NCBI GenBank assembly: GCA_008729055.1
Contig: SDUX01000004.1
Coordinates: forward strand, 5,782,559 to 5,846,558
From: Pyropia haitanensis
Lineage: Eukaryota; Rhodophyta; Bangiophyceae; Bangiales; Bangiaceae
Length of the DNA: 64,000 bases
Direction of reading: 5' to 3'
How positions within the stretch are numbered: position 1 is the stretch's first letter; every line of letters starts with the position of its first letter. Under the pieces are notes generated by a model, which did no database searches, had not been told where the DNA came from, and saw only the letters and a program-made list of their open reading frames with translations. This document shows, one piece after another, positions 35,583 through 44,793 of the stretch. A program made the position numbers and the translations under genes.

Positions 35583-36447
35583 ACGGAGGCGGCCAGGGGG
35601 GGGAGGGGGGGAGGGGGGGGAGCGCCAGGGGGGACGCCCGCAGCAGCGTCGCGGCCGACTCGGCCGCGACCGCCGCGGCGGCGGTCGCGGCGGCCGACGC
35701 GGCCGAGACGGCCATGGCCATGGCCGCCGCGGCCGCGCGCCGCGCGGGCGATGGCAGCAAAGCGGGGGGTCTAGACGGGCAATGGCAGGGGGAGTAGAGC
35801 CAGGGGCGACGGGGCGGGAGGAAAGGAGCCGAGACGGAGGGGCGACGAGCGGGAGGAAAGGAGCCGAGACGGAGGGGCGGCGAAAGCGGACGGGATAAAC
35901 GAGGGCGGGGGGGGGGGGGAGGGGGTGGGGGGGGGGGAAGAGGGGGGCAATGCAGACGTCGGCCCGATTTGCCGGCCGGCAGAAACGCGGCCGATGAGAG
36001 GAGCAGCGGTAAACGACGAAGCACCACTGGCAGTCTGCTGTCAGCCAATGTACCACGTGGCGGAGTACCCCGTTTGCATTTGGGGTGACCCTGAAGACCT
36101 GATTTCTTTGAAATGAACAAGTCCCAAGTCAGTGTGTGTGTCCTCTTCTCCCGAGCGGCAACGTTGATCGTGGAAATGAAGATCATTGCCACGATCTTCG
36201 TCGAGCCCCGGCACCCGGAAAAAAAGTTCTGTATGCATTGGGGGGGCGCTCCGGGCGCATCGTCTCTGGGGAAGACACAAGATCGTGTGTTTAGTAGCGC
36301 CGAGTGTGAGCAGGTGCATGTCACTGCGCGGTTGCCCGACCGCGTCGTGACTGTGACACCGTCTCGCCTTCCCGCCCGACCCTCCCTCGACCGCCCCTTC
36401 TCCGCCCTCCCCCTCTCCCTTCCCCCTCGCCCCCCTCCCCCGCCGTC
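35453..36447. other. Divergent promoter region between cis-prenyltransferase and the small split gene
   Basis: Positions 35453-35760 are GC-triplet-rich 5' flank of the cis-prenyltransferase and may include its leader. Positions 35815-35880 carry a two-copy direct repeat of about 35 bp built on GCGGGAGGAAAGGAGCCGAG. At 36166-36173 and 36189-36196 an 8-bp inverted repeat (GATCGTGG / CCACGATC) can form a hairpin with a 15-nt loop. A C/T-rich tract at 36360-36445 directly precedes the next start codon. Confidence 0.5.
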
Positions 36448-37035
36448 ATGCGCCGCGACACGCTGCGGACGACGGTGGTGCTCGGCGGCACGCTCGCGTC
36501 GGCGGTGCTCGTGTCGCTCGCCGGCGCCGCGCGGGCGCCCGACGTGGACGCGCCGCTGCCGCCACCGCCGCAGACGGCCATGGAGGCGGAGGGGATGGGG
36601 CTGTTTGCGGCGGCGGTGGACAAGGGCGACAACGACGACGCCGCGGCCGACGGCATCGTCGCGCTGTACGCGTCGAGCAGGGCCGAGTTGAGAAGTGCGT
36701 TGGGTGGCCGCCGCCTTCCCCCGCCGCGGTGGTGTCTTGTTGTTGACCTTCCCCCTTGGGCTGGCTTTCTTTTTTTGTTCTGACGCGTTTTTGGTTCTGC
36801 TGGTACTGGTTGGTGCGGGTGTCATCGAGTGTGGGGCGCTGTCCCTGTGGATGGACGGGTGCTGACCAGTCCAGCGACTGTTGGCGTGTTTTTTGTCTTC
36901 TCGGTTGCTCTCCTTGGCCTTTTTTTCGTTTGGTCACCCTCGTGTGCAGAGGCGTTCCGCCTGGTGGGGCAGCACCTGCTGGCGCCTCTGGTGGTGAAGG
37001 GTATCGACTACGTGCGGCTGGTGTACATGGCGTAG
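36448..37035 (+). CDS. Small predicted membrane-anchored protein, two exons, unknown function
   Basis: Exons 36448-36694 and 36950-37035 are joined by a GTGCGT donor and a GTGCAG acceptor (255-nt intron) to give 110 residues. The start follows a long pyrimidine-rich leader. Residues about 8-30 (TTVVLGGTLASAVLVSLAGA) form one hydrophobic segment after a basic MRRDTLR, fitting a signal anchor or an organelle inner-membrane protein. An acidic middle (DKGDNDDAAADG) is followed across the splice by LRKAFRLVGQHLLAPLVVKG and a C-terminus ending VYMA. I do not recognise the family. The frame across the intron is preserved and the protein is not low complexity, which supports a real gene. Confidence 0.65.
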
Positions 37036-37492
37036 GGTGCAGCGGACGGGCTGGGGGGGGGGTGCTTGCTGGGATTACGTGCCTTGTCGGCCACCGAGTG
37101 CGCCCCCCTCCCGCCCTACATTTGGACGCTGTACATTCTTTTTTTGTGTGTGTCTTTCCTCGTGGGCTGTGCCATTGTGTGCACGGGGCGTCCGCTGTGT
37201 CCTTTAGAAGGTAGCGACAGGACGCAGGCGACCGACTTGCTATTGGCTCGTGTCCAGTGTCTATGGTGTCGGGCACGTTAGCAACCTGCTGCGAAGTGCG
37301 AGGCGGCCTTGTCTGGCGCGGCAGTGCCAAGAGTGAAGTAGGTTATATGCAATAATGCGATCACATCGGTTCAGCGAACAAACAAGGAACACGAGTAGGA
37401 GACAATGCCGCAGTGGCAAAGACAACAAGAGAACACGGGACATTGACAGGGCTGTTGGCTACGAAAAAACCGGTCCCAGCCACATTCTCTTG
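37036..37492. other. Convergent 3' region, A+T-richer
   Basis: Between the stops of the small split gene (+) and the WD40 gene (-). Mixed composition, no GC-triplet runs, no gene seen. It should contain both polyadenylation regions. Confidence 0.5.
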
Positions 37493-40246
37493 CTATACAA
37501 CACTTGTGCCTCCACTGGGAGAGCGGCTCCTGGCTAACGGGTTGTCGTCGTACCACCAGGTCCGCACAATGCCGTCGTGTCCACAGGACGCCAACAGGCT
37601 CTGGTAGGGGTTCCACTTCGCGGTATACACCGCCCCAGAGCAGGGGCCCAGCGTCTGGACGACACAGCTAGTGTCCACGTCCCAGATATAGAGCAGGCCG
37701 TCTTCGGAACCGCCAACGACCAAGCTGCAAAAGCGCCAATGTGCAAACAACCAGGCGCAATACGAAAGGGGCGGCATGAGTGCACGAGGACGAAACGCGC
37801 ACACAAGGGCAAGCAGGTAAACGCAATCAATAAGGTGAGTACACAACAAGGACGCGCACACCAGCAAGTGACCAGGAAAAGAACAGTGACTCGTCGTGAC
37901 AGGGGAGCAACACTTCCAGTCCAGACAATGACGTCGTCCGTGCAGCAAGCGTACCTCTCATTGGGACCAAACGCCGAGCGAATGAAGTTCTTGCTCGTGT
38001 TTTGGTGACCCTTGAAGCGGCGCAACGGCTTGCCAAGCCGCAGGTCCCACAACCTGTTCGAGTTGTCCTTGGAGCTGGACAACATGCTCGTCCCCGCGCT
38101 GTTGACATCTACCGACGTGACCTGCATGAGTACAAAAAAAAGTAGAGAGGCAGCAAACAGCAAGAGAGTCGCGTCAGACATCCTCCTTCAAGGACACGCA
38201 TGACCAGAGCAGACTCGCATGTCGAAGCAGATGCAAGCAAGCCTCCCCAAGCGGCCGCGGTACGTACCTCACCTAGATGGCTGCTGAAGGTCTTGGTGCA
38301 GCGCCCGGACGTCATGTCCCAGCACTTGATTGTCGAATCCTTGCTGCCCGTGAACACCACGTTGCTGTTCGGCTTGAACGCAATGGTCGCCACCGATGAG
38401 TTGTGGCCACGGAACGACCGGATCTCCTGGTTTGTCTCCACGTCAAACAACCGTACTGTCTGAAACGGGGAAAGAAGGAGCACAACAGAGAGAAGAAGCG
38501 CACGCAGCCACAGTAAAAGAAGATGAGAACGCATGAAAAGCAGCAAACCGGGAGTCAGGTGGGCCATTCAGCAACTGGAACAGGAAAGCCCGCCCTGTCC
38601 GGCACGCCCCAACAACACGCGCTGGCCCACTCGCACCACGTACCTTATCATAGCCCGCCGTGACGAGGTGCCGCCCGTTGGGATGCAACTGCACCGCGTA
38701 GACGTCCCCGCGGTGGCCGAGCAGCGCCGACTTGAAGTAAAACATGCCGCCGCGGCCCGGGTCGCCCGACGGTACGTCCCCGACGGTCTCTGCGTGACCG
38801 TGGACCCCCTCTGTCTCCCTCGGAGAGCCACACGAGACGGGTCCCGCGGCGGATCCATCCCCGCCCCCCCGGTTCCACAGCCGCACCGTCCCGTCGCCCG
38901 ACGCGCTCGCAAGCATCCCCCCGTTGCGGGAGGCGGCCACATCCCACACACGTGACGTGTGCCCGGTCAGCACCCCAATGCGGGCGCCGCTGTACGTCTC
39001 CCACAGGGCCACCGTGTTGTCAGACGAGCCCGACGCGAGCTCCAGCCCCTCGTCCCCTACAAAGATCGTGCACTTGACGTTGCCCGTGTGGCCGATCATC
39101 GCGTGCCGCTGCACGTTGGGCACCACAAAGCACTCGTACTCGGACAGGATGGAGCCGATGCGCGGTGGCACCGCCGGCTGGTACCGAGAGGAGGACACCT
39201 GGTGCTCCAGCGCTTGCGTCAGCAGGTGCACCAGATGGTGGGGGGGGACCTGCTCCAGCGGCGACGCGGGCGTCCGCGACGGTCGTCCTGGCGGTACGGA
39301 CGGTGCGGCGGCGACCGCTGCCGCCGACGCCGGTGGCGCGGCAGCGCCATTGGCTTCCGCTGCCAACGCGGCGCCGTGGCGAGGTGGGTGGGGCGGCACC
39401 CCCCCCCCCCGCCGCCGGTCCCGCCCGCCCCTTCCTCCTCGTCGGCGGGGTCGACCGTGAGCAGGTGCGCAAACTGCTCGACCAGCCGTTCCCGGTACGC
39501 GGCCACCCCGTTCCAGTCCCGAAACGAGCACGCGTCGGTGACGCTCTTGCACGTCAGCAGGTAGCACAGGTCCCGGAACTCGTCCATCCGGAAGCGGTAC
39601 GACTCGAGCGGCTTGAGCCGCTTGGTCAGCAGCGCAAACGCCTTTTGGTACTCGTGGCCGTCAATCAGCTCGAGGTACTGCTGGCGGCCGACGGCGTAGT
39701 GGAAGGGCTTGACGGCCTTGAACACCTCCGAGCCGCACAGGCCCTCCACCGTCGCCCAGTCGCCGTCGAGGATGGCCCCGCGCATGCGCCGCATGTCCGA
39801 CCGCGCCGCGGCTGCCGCCGCCGCCTTGACGCCCGCGTGGCTAGCAATGGAGGCGGAGGCGGAGGCAAAGCCCTCGTCGCGCAAGTACTGGATGATGATG
39901 GACAGGATCTCCTTCTTCACCGCCGGGTCCGACGCGTTGAAGACCAGCCGGCTGGCCAGGCGGGACCGCGGCGCCGACACCCGCTGGGAGCCCCTCGCAC
40001 GGGCCGCCACCGCCGCTGCAGCCGCGGCTGCCACGCTGGCGGGGGAGCCCCCGTCGGCTGCGGGCGTGCCGTCACCGGCAGCCACCGCGTCGGTACCGTC
40101 GGCGGCGCCGCCGCCGCCGTCCTCTGGTCGACCCGCGCCGTCAGCCGCGGCAGCGGCGCCATCAACGCCGACGACGGGTGGGGGGCGTGGTGGGGGTGGA
40201 GGGAGCAGCCCGCCGGGGCGCGCGCCCCCCGCTGCCGCGCCCGCCG

Positions 40247-40307
<61 letters not shown>

Positions 40308-40586
40308 GCCCGCAGCCGCCGCGGCGGGCGCCTTGGCCCGCGACGCCCGCGCGGCGGCGGCGGCGGCGGCGAGGCGCTGCTGGGCAGCCAGCTTGCGGCC
40401 ATTGACAACGACGCCGCTGGAGAGGGCGTCGTCCACGTCAACGGCGGCGGGGAGGGCGGCGGCCGCGACGCCGTCCATGGCGCCCGCCACGGGCGCGCGC
40501 CACGCGGCGGGCACGGCGGCCGGGCGCACGCCAGTGGGTGGGTGGGCGGGGCGGGCACTTTGGGCGCAGCGTCCAGCCAGGGGCAA
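37493..40586 (-). CDS. LisH-CTLH WD40-repeat protein, four exons
   Basis: Exons are 40586-38644, 38459-38268, 38121-37955 and 37724-37493. All three introns (184, 146 and 230 nt) have GTACGT/GTACGC donors and CAG acceptors and rejoin WD repeats cleanly, for example VTAGYDK with TVRLFDVETN, and FGPNE with SLVVGGSEDGLLYIWD. After an Ala-rich N-terminus comes a LisH helix pair (SDPAVKKEILSIIIQYLRDE) and a CTLH segment (GAILDGDWATVEGL, QQYLELIDGHEYQKAFALL). A linker and about seven WD repeats follow (GHTGNVKCTIF, ASGSSDNTVALWE, SASGDGTVRLWN and others). The layout resembles Topless, SMU1 and WDR26/GID7 scaffolds but I cannot assign an orthologue. One break occurs at the C12 run 39399-39410, again one base short. 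The start may instead be Met at 40478. Confidence 0.85.
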
Positions 40587-41810
40587 GAGCCGGCGGCTGA
40601 CGCGGTAGCGCCCGCACCCGCGCGGCCGTCGTCCCCGTTGCCGTGGGGGCGCGCAGGTCTGGCGGCGCTGCCGCGGCCAAGGGCATCACGGCGAGCTCCT
40701 CGCAGGCACCCCGCTCTGTCCTCTTCTCTCGTTGGTTAGCCCAAGCTCTGAAAAGTTTCGGACCAACGTTCATTTTCATGGGTATTTTCTTGTTTGACAG
40801 GTGTGGGTCAGTCAATGTGGGGGCAACGCGCAGGCAGCGCGCGCGCCGCCCGCCGGGCGGCCAAGGGCACACGAACGCCGCTGGCGCCAATGGCTACGGC
40901 CGCGGTGACAAAGGCGCTACGCCTCCGACCGGCCGTCCCCCGGCGAGATTCCGGGAGGATGCCGCTGAGGCGCGAGCTGCATGAGCGTGTGCGGTTGGTG
41001 CAAGTGAGGCCAAAGCCGGACGGTCCGCCCCAGCCCGCAGGCCACCGCTCGCGATCCTCTCTTCCTACCATCAGTGGGGGGGTGCAGGGGCGGTCCACTG
41101 CTGCCCGTCAGCGATGCTAGCTCCCCGAGCCATGTATGGCTCACATGGCGCGTACGCGCCGCCCCGCGCTCGCTCCACCACGATGAATGGACACAGAATG
41201 AGTTGTGGACAGCAAGGGGCCGTTCGGTGCGGCAGCCACGGCAATGGCGGCGCCTATGATGCCCGGTTCTAACGGTGGCCATGGCGGCGCCGATGGGGCG
41301 AGCGGACGGGTGGCTCCTCTCAGCTCCCAAGTCTAGGTGAGGAGGGGGGCGGCCTACGTCCGCGGTGGCGCTTCGTCCCGCCGCATGCCACCGAAAAAGC
41401 CGGTGTAGTCGCCATGACTGAGCGAGCTCCTGTCTCCACGGCCGGCCGACCCGTGCACGACGGTGGTGGGCGTGGTGGCCGCCTTACCGCGGCCGGCCGC
41501 TGCGCGTCGCCCCCCCTCTTTCTGCCGCTCTCCCGCTGTGGGACCCGCACGCGCTGTAGCCCAGGCGACCCAATGGAATGGGGTGAAAACCTGTCACGTC
41601 CGGTGGCGCTTGCCCCCCAGACAGCGGCGCATGTGGCCCATCACCGCATCTTCCTGGTTGACGTGGCAACTGTGACCGCCGCCGGGCTGCGGGGAGACGT
41701 TGGCCGCGCGACCAGCGACGGTGACGGCATCGATGGCGGTAGCGGCGGTGACGAGCCGTGGTGACGGCTGCGGCAAACCAGGCAATATCCGTCCAAGTGC
41801 CAGATACAAC
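40587..41810. other. Intergenic, no gene recognised
   Basis: 5' flank of the WD40 gene followed by mixed-composition sequence leading to the tRNA. No domain was found in any open frame. Confidence 0.5.
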
Positions 41811-41812
41811 TG

Positions 41813-41823
41813 TGTATAATAAA
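41813..41823 (+). promoter_or_regulatory. TATA-like element upstream of tRNA-His
   Basis: TGTATAATAAA lies 29-39 nt before the first tRNA base. An A+T box at this distance is common upstream of plant and algal tRNA genes; assignment here rests on position only. Confidence 0.45.
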
Positions 41824-41851
41824 GGGATGAATTTCTCCCGCGCCACGAGCA

Positions 41852-41974
41852 GCTCTCGTCGTCTAATGGTTAAGTGCGACAGAAGGTTCTGTCCAGCAAG
41901 GATGTTGTTCAGCGCCTGGCGCGACGTCAAACGTTGTGGCCGTAACGATGGCGGTTCGATCCCGCCCGGGGGCA
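41852..41974 (+). tRNA. tRNA-His (GTG) interrupted by two ectopic introns
   Basis: Exons 41852-41872, 41900-41906 and 41931-41974; introns 41873-41899 (27 nt) and 41907-41930 (24 nt). Removing both leaves exactly 72 nt with a full cloverleaf. The acceptor GCTCTCG pairs with CGGGGGC (two G-U), the D arm GTCT-AATGGTTA-GGAT closes, the anticodon stem TTACG pairs with CGTAA around the loop TTGTGGC, the variable loop is CGAT, and the T arm is GGCGG-TTCGATC-CCGCC. Discriminator is A. The anticodon GTG (41936-41938) and loop are the standard eukaryotic tRNA-His ones. Intron 1 sits between D loop and D stem, intron 2 inside the 5' anticodon stem; neither is at the canonical 37/38 site. Each intron can form a short hairpin. 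A-box (TCGTCTAATGG) and B-box (GGTTCGATCCC) are intact. Confidence 0.85.
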
Positions 41975-41978
41975 CATA

Positions 41979-41982
41979 TTTT
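41979..41982 (+). terminator. RNA polymerase III terminator of tRNA-His
   Basis: A TTTT run begins five bases after the discriminator base, the usual pol III termination signal and spacing. Confidence 0.7.
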
Positions 41983-42883
41983 GTCTGCCATGGTATCTGA
42001 AGCAAACATCGCGGCGGTCGCGACGGTTGTTCCAAATGGTGTTCCCCGTCTACACCATCCACCCCCCGTCGCGATGGCGCCCGTGTCGCAGGCAGCGACT
42101 GCCGCGGCGGCAGGAGTCGCCGCACCGATGGCCGGTCACCGCCATCAGCGGTCCCGGTGACTGGCTGGTTGTGGCGGCGGCCGGGTGGATCGGGGGTGGC
42201 CAGACGCGCCCATGTACTGTGCGTATGCGGGGGGGAACACCAACACGCCAAAGTTGGACAGCTGGTTGGGGTTGCCCCGACGCCGTGCCGAGGCGTCCCC
42301 TCGTCGCCGCCCCGCCTAGCCCCGTTCTGGTCTGCTCAGCCGCCAGACGGGCGATACCTCTATTCTTCCCAAGCCCCCCTCTTCCCCTCACAATGGGCAG
42401 GTAGCGGTCGTAGCGCGCACCACAGTTCTGCTCACCCTCCCATTGTCGCGGGGAGGGGCAGTAGATGCGGCAGCCCCCCGCGTCTGCCAGCGCATTGGTG
42501 GGGGCCGTCGCGGGTACAGGCTGTCTTGGTCTACGGCCTCGATCCGAGTGGCGCCCCCCCCCCCCGAGTATCACTGCGCAGCGCCAGCAGCGGTCGCTGC
42601 TGACGGCAGCGGGAACAACAGCCGTACGATAAAATGCGGTAAAGCCCCTCGGTGCCCACTGCGGGACGACGGAGCAAACATGAAGAAAAAGCAGCAGCGC
42701 GCAGCAAGTCGGAGCAACAACCAACAACCCGCGACGTACCAAAAACAACACAATCCACAAGCCTGCGCGAGAAAAGCAGGGCGTTCCCTCAGACAATGTC
42801 GGCCACCATCCCAACCCCGGCTGGGCGGGTCAGAAGGACGGAACCCCCCCCGTGAGCGCCCACGCTCGCACCCCCTCCACCAC
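41983..42883. other. Intergenic between tRNA-His and the E2 gene
   Basis: Mixed composition, no recognisable coding region. Positions near 42884 should include the 3' UTR of the minus-strand E2 gene. No other tRNA-like B-box was found here. Confidence 0.5.
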
Positions 42884-43831
42884 TCAAGCCGCAATCATCT
42901 TGTACGTCAACGTGATGATAGCCACAAGGACGGTCAGCCAGCCCACCAACGCAAGCGGGCTCTCCCCATTCGCAGCCGGTGAGTGATGGGCCTGCCCAGC
43001 ACCCGCCGCAGCGACCGCCGCGGCCGCCCCCCCGCCGCCGCGACCCGCCCGAGCAACGAGCCCCGCCGGGTGGGCGGCCGCCCTGCCCGGTGCCGCCGCC
43101 GGCACAGCCGCGCTGGGATCCGCGCCAGCAGCAGCAGCGCCAGCAGGGGTAGCGGGCATGGCAGGCGCGGCGGCCACGGCCGCAGCAGCACCCGCAGGCG
43201 CAGCAGCACCACCGATCGCAGGAGCGCCGGCCGCCGACCCGGCCGGTGCCTCCCCCGTCGGCCAAGGCGGCAGCGTTGGCGAAGCAGGGCTCCCGCTCCC
43301 GGACGCGGCGGTGCCCTCTCCCTCTCCCGTTGCCGGCGGCTCCGCGCCCGCGTCTGGGCGCACAAATTCCGGAAAGAGCTCCCGAAACGTCTTGTCCTTG
43401 CGGTTGAACGCGTGGCTCTTCCGCGCCAGCCGCGCCTTTTCCGCGTTCGAAGAGCGGATGGCGCCCGCCGTCATCTCGTCCGATGTCATGAAGGAGAGGA
43501 AGCCCGACAGGATGGTGGAGAGCCCCCAGATGGGGTTCCAGCTCTCCACGTGCGCGCTCGTCATGCTCATGCACACCGACACGCCCGTCTCAAACCGGCC
43601 CGATGGGGTGTGCATGTACAGGGTGGGGGGGTGGAAGGGGTAGTCCTTGGGGAACTCGAGCCGCCCAACGTAGATGCCCCCCGCGTAGGGCGTGCCGGGC
43701 GGGCCCTCAATGACAAACAGCCAGCGCAGCATGTTGGACGGCACCGGTCGCGCCGTGACGTGCGGTGGGGGCTCCCGGGATAGGGTGCGATACTCCTTGC
43801 GCAGGCGCCCCATGCACATAGGAGAGGCCAT
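42884..43831 (-). CDS. Tail-anchored ubiquitin-conjugating enzyme E2 of the UBE2J/UBC6 type
   Basis: A 315-residue protein without introns or breaks. The UBC fold begins at residue 1: RLRKEYRTLSREPPPHVTARP, then WLFVIEGPPGTPYAGGIYVG, YPFHPPTLYMHTPSGRF, and the active-site region VSVCMSMTSAHVESWNPIWG with the catalytic Cys87. The usual His-Pro-Asn triad is replaced by the TPSGRF form typical of UBE2J/Ubc6, and STILSGFLSFMTSDEMTAG is also characteristic of that group. After an Ala/Pro-rich linker, the last 23 residues (from LALVGWLTVLV to the end) are a C-terminal hydrophobic anchor, so an ER membrane protein acting in ER-associated degradation is expected. The start is the Met directly before the fold; the frame upstream (to 44467) is non-homologous leader. 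UBE2J1 versus J2 is not decided. Confidence 0.93.
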   Translation of the reverse strand: MASPMCMGRLRKEYRTLSREPPPHVTARPVPSNMLRWLFVIEGPPGTPYAGGIYVGRLEFPKDYPFHPPTLYMHTPSGRFETGVSVCMSMTSAHVESWNPIWGLSTILSGFLSFMTSDEMTAGAIRSSNAEKARLARKSHAFNRKDKTFRELFPEFVRPDAGAEPPATGEGEGTAASGSGSPASPTLPPWPTGEAPAGSAAGAPAIGGAAAPAGAAAAVAAAPAMPATPAGAAAAGADPSAAVPAAAPGRAAAHPAGLVARAGRGGGGAAAAVAAAGAGQAHHSPAANGESPLALVGWLTVLVAIITLTYKMIAA

Positions 43832-44793
43832 AGTGACGGGCGGGAGGACGGGGGGGGGGGGAGGAGAGTAGAGCCCGGCGCGGCACGACCCGAGAGTTGG
43901 CAGCAGCGACCGCGTGGGAAGACAGCAGGAAAAAGGAAGAAGCTGCAACGAGGGGGGAATTGGCCCTAGCAGACAGGACAGCCCGCCAACACCGCAGACG
44001 GGCAAAAAAAAAAGACTACGTGGTGCCGTCCACGTCACGACCCACGCTGCGGTGGTGCACGCGAGCCCACCTCCCGTCAAGCCGCCTCCCACCGTGTCCC
44101 AAGCAGCCGCACCCCGTGGCCGGCGTCGTCTCTCCCTCCCCCCAGCGCCGTCACCCGACAACCGCTCCACAGACCGGCCCCCCCCACGCACCAACACCCG
44201 CCGCCGCCGCGGGCACTCGCCCGGGCCGCCACCGCCGACGCGCACGTACCACGCTGGCCGTCGGCACCACCACGCGCACCCAGCGACCGTGGCAGCGGGG
44301 CGTGTATGGCGGGCGCGGAGAGAGGGCGGCTGTGCCCCACCCACCACCGGACTGTGAAATGCAATTGTGCGCTCCTGCACAAAAAAACCGAGCGTGTGGG
44401 ACGCCCTTCGAGAGTAGTGGCGACTTGACCAGGCCTCATGGAGAGAGTGTCCAGTCGCAGACATCAAGTTCTAAGAATTGAGTTGAATAGTCGATGCAAT
44501 CCTTGTGTTTCAATCAACCACGGAATTGAACACGACTCATTTTTCTCTGTGTGGCCAATCAGATCCCTGAACTCAGCTCACGTGGGCAGCCAAAGCCGGT
44601 GAATGTTCACTGTTTTTCAATCGGACAGCGATCGTTGCTGACTGGACAGGCATCGCTTGCTGGCCGTCCATTCGAATGGCGGCGCACCGGCGGCAAGTCA
44701 ACCTGCACGTCGTGCTGGTGGCCGGGCTGGCAATGCACTACCATCACTTGGGTCTGGTCTCCCCTCGCCTAGGCTGTCCCGCCTGCCGGTCGC
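43832..44793. other. Divergent promoter region between E2 and patatin genes
   Basis: The proximal 43832-44350 is GC-rich leader of the E2 gene; 44440-44660 is A+T-richer mixed sequence. No gene supported. The two flanking genes point outward, so both promoters lie here. Confidence 0.5.

Noticed and set aside
44640..44700. Possible tRNA B-box at the CCATTCGAATGG palindrome
   Set aside because: Flanks do not pair as a T stem and no cloverleaf fits; it is a simple palindrome.
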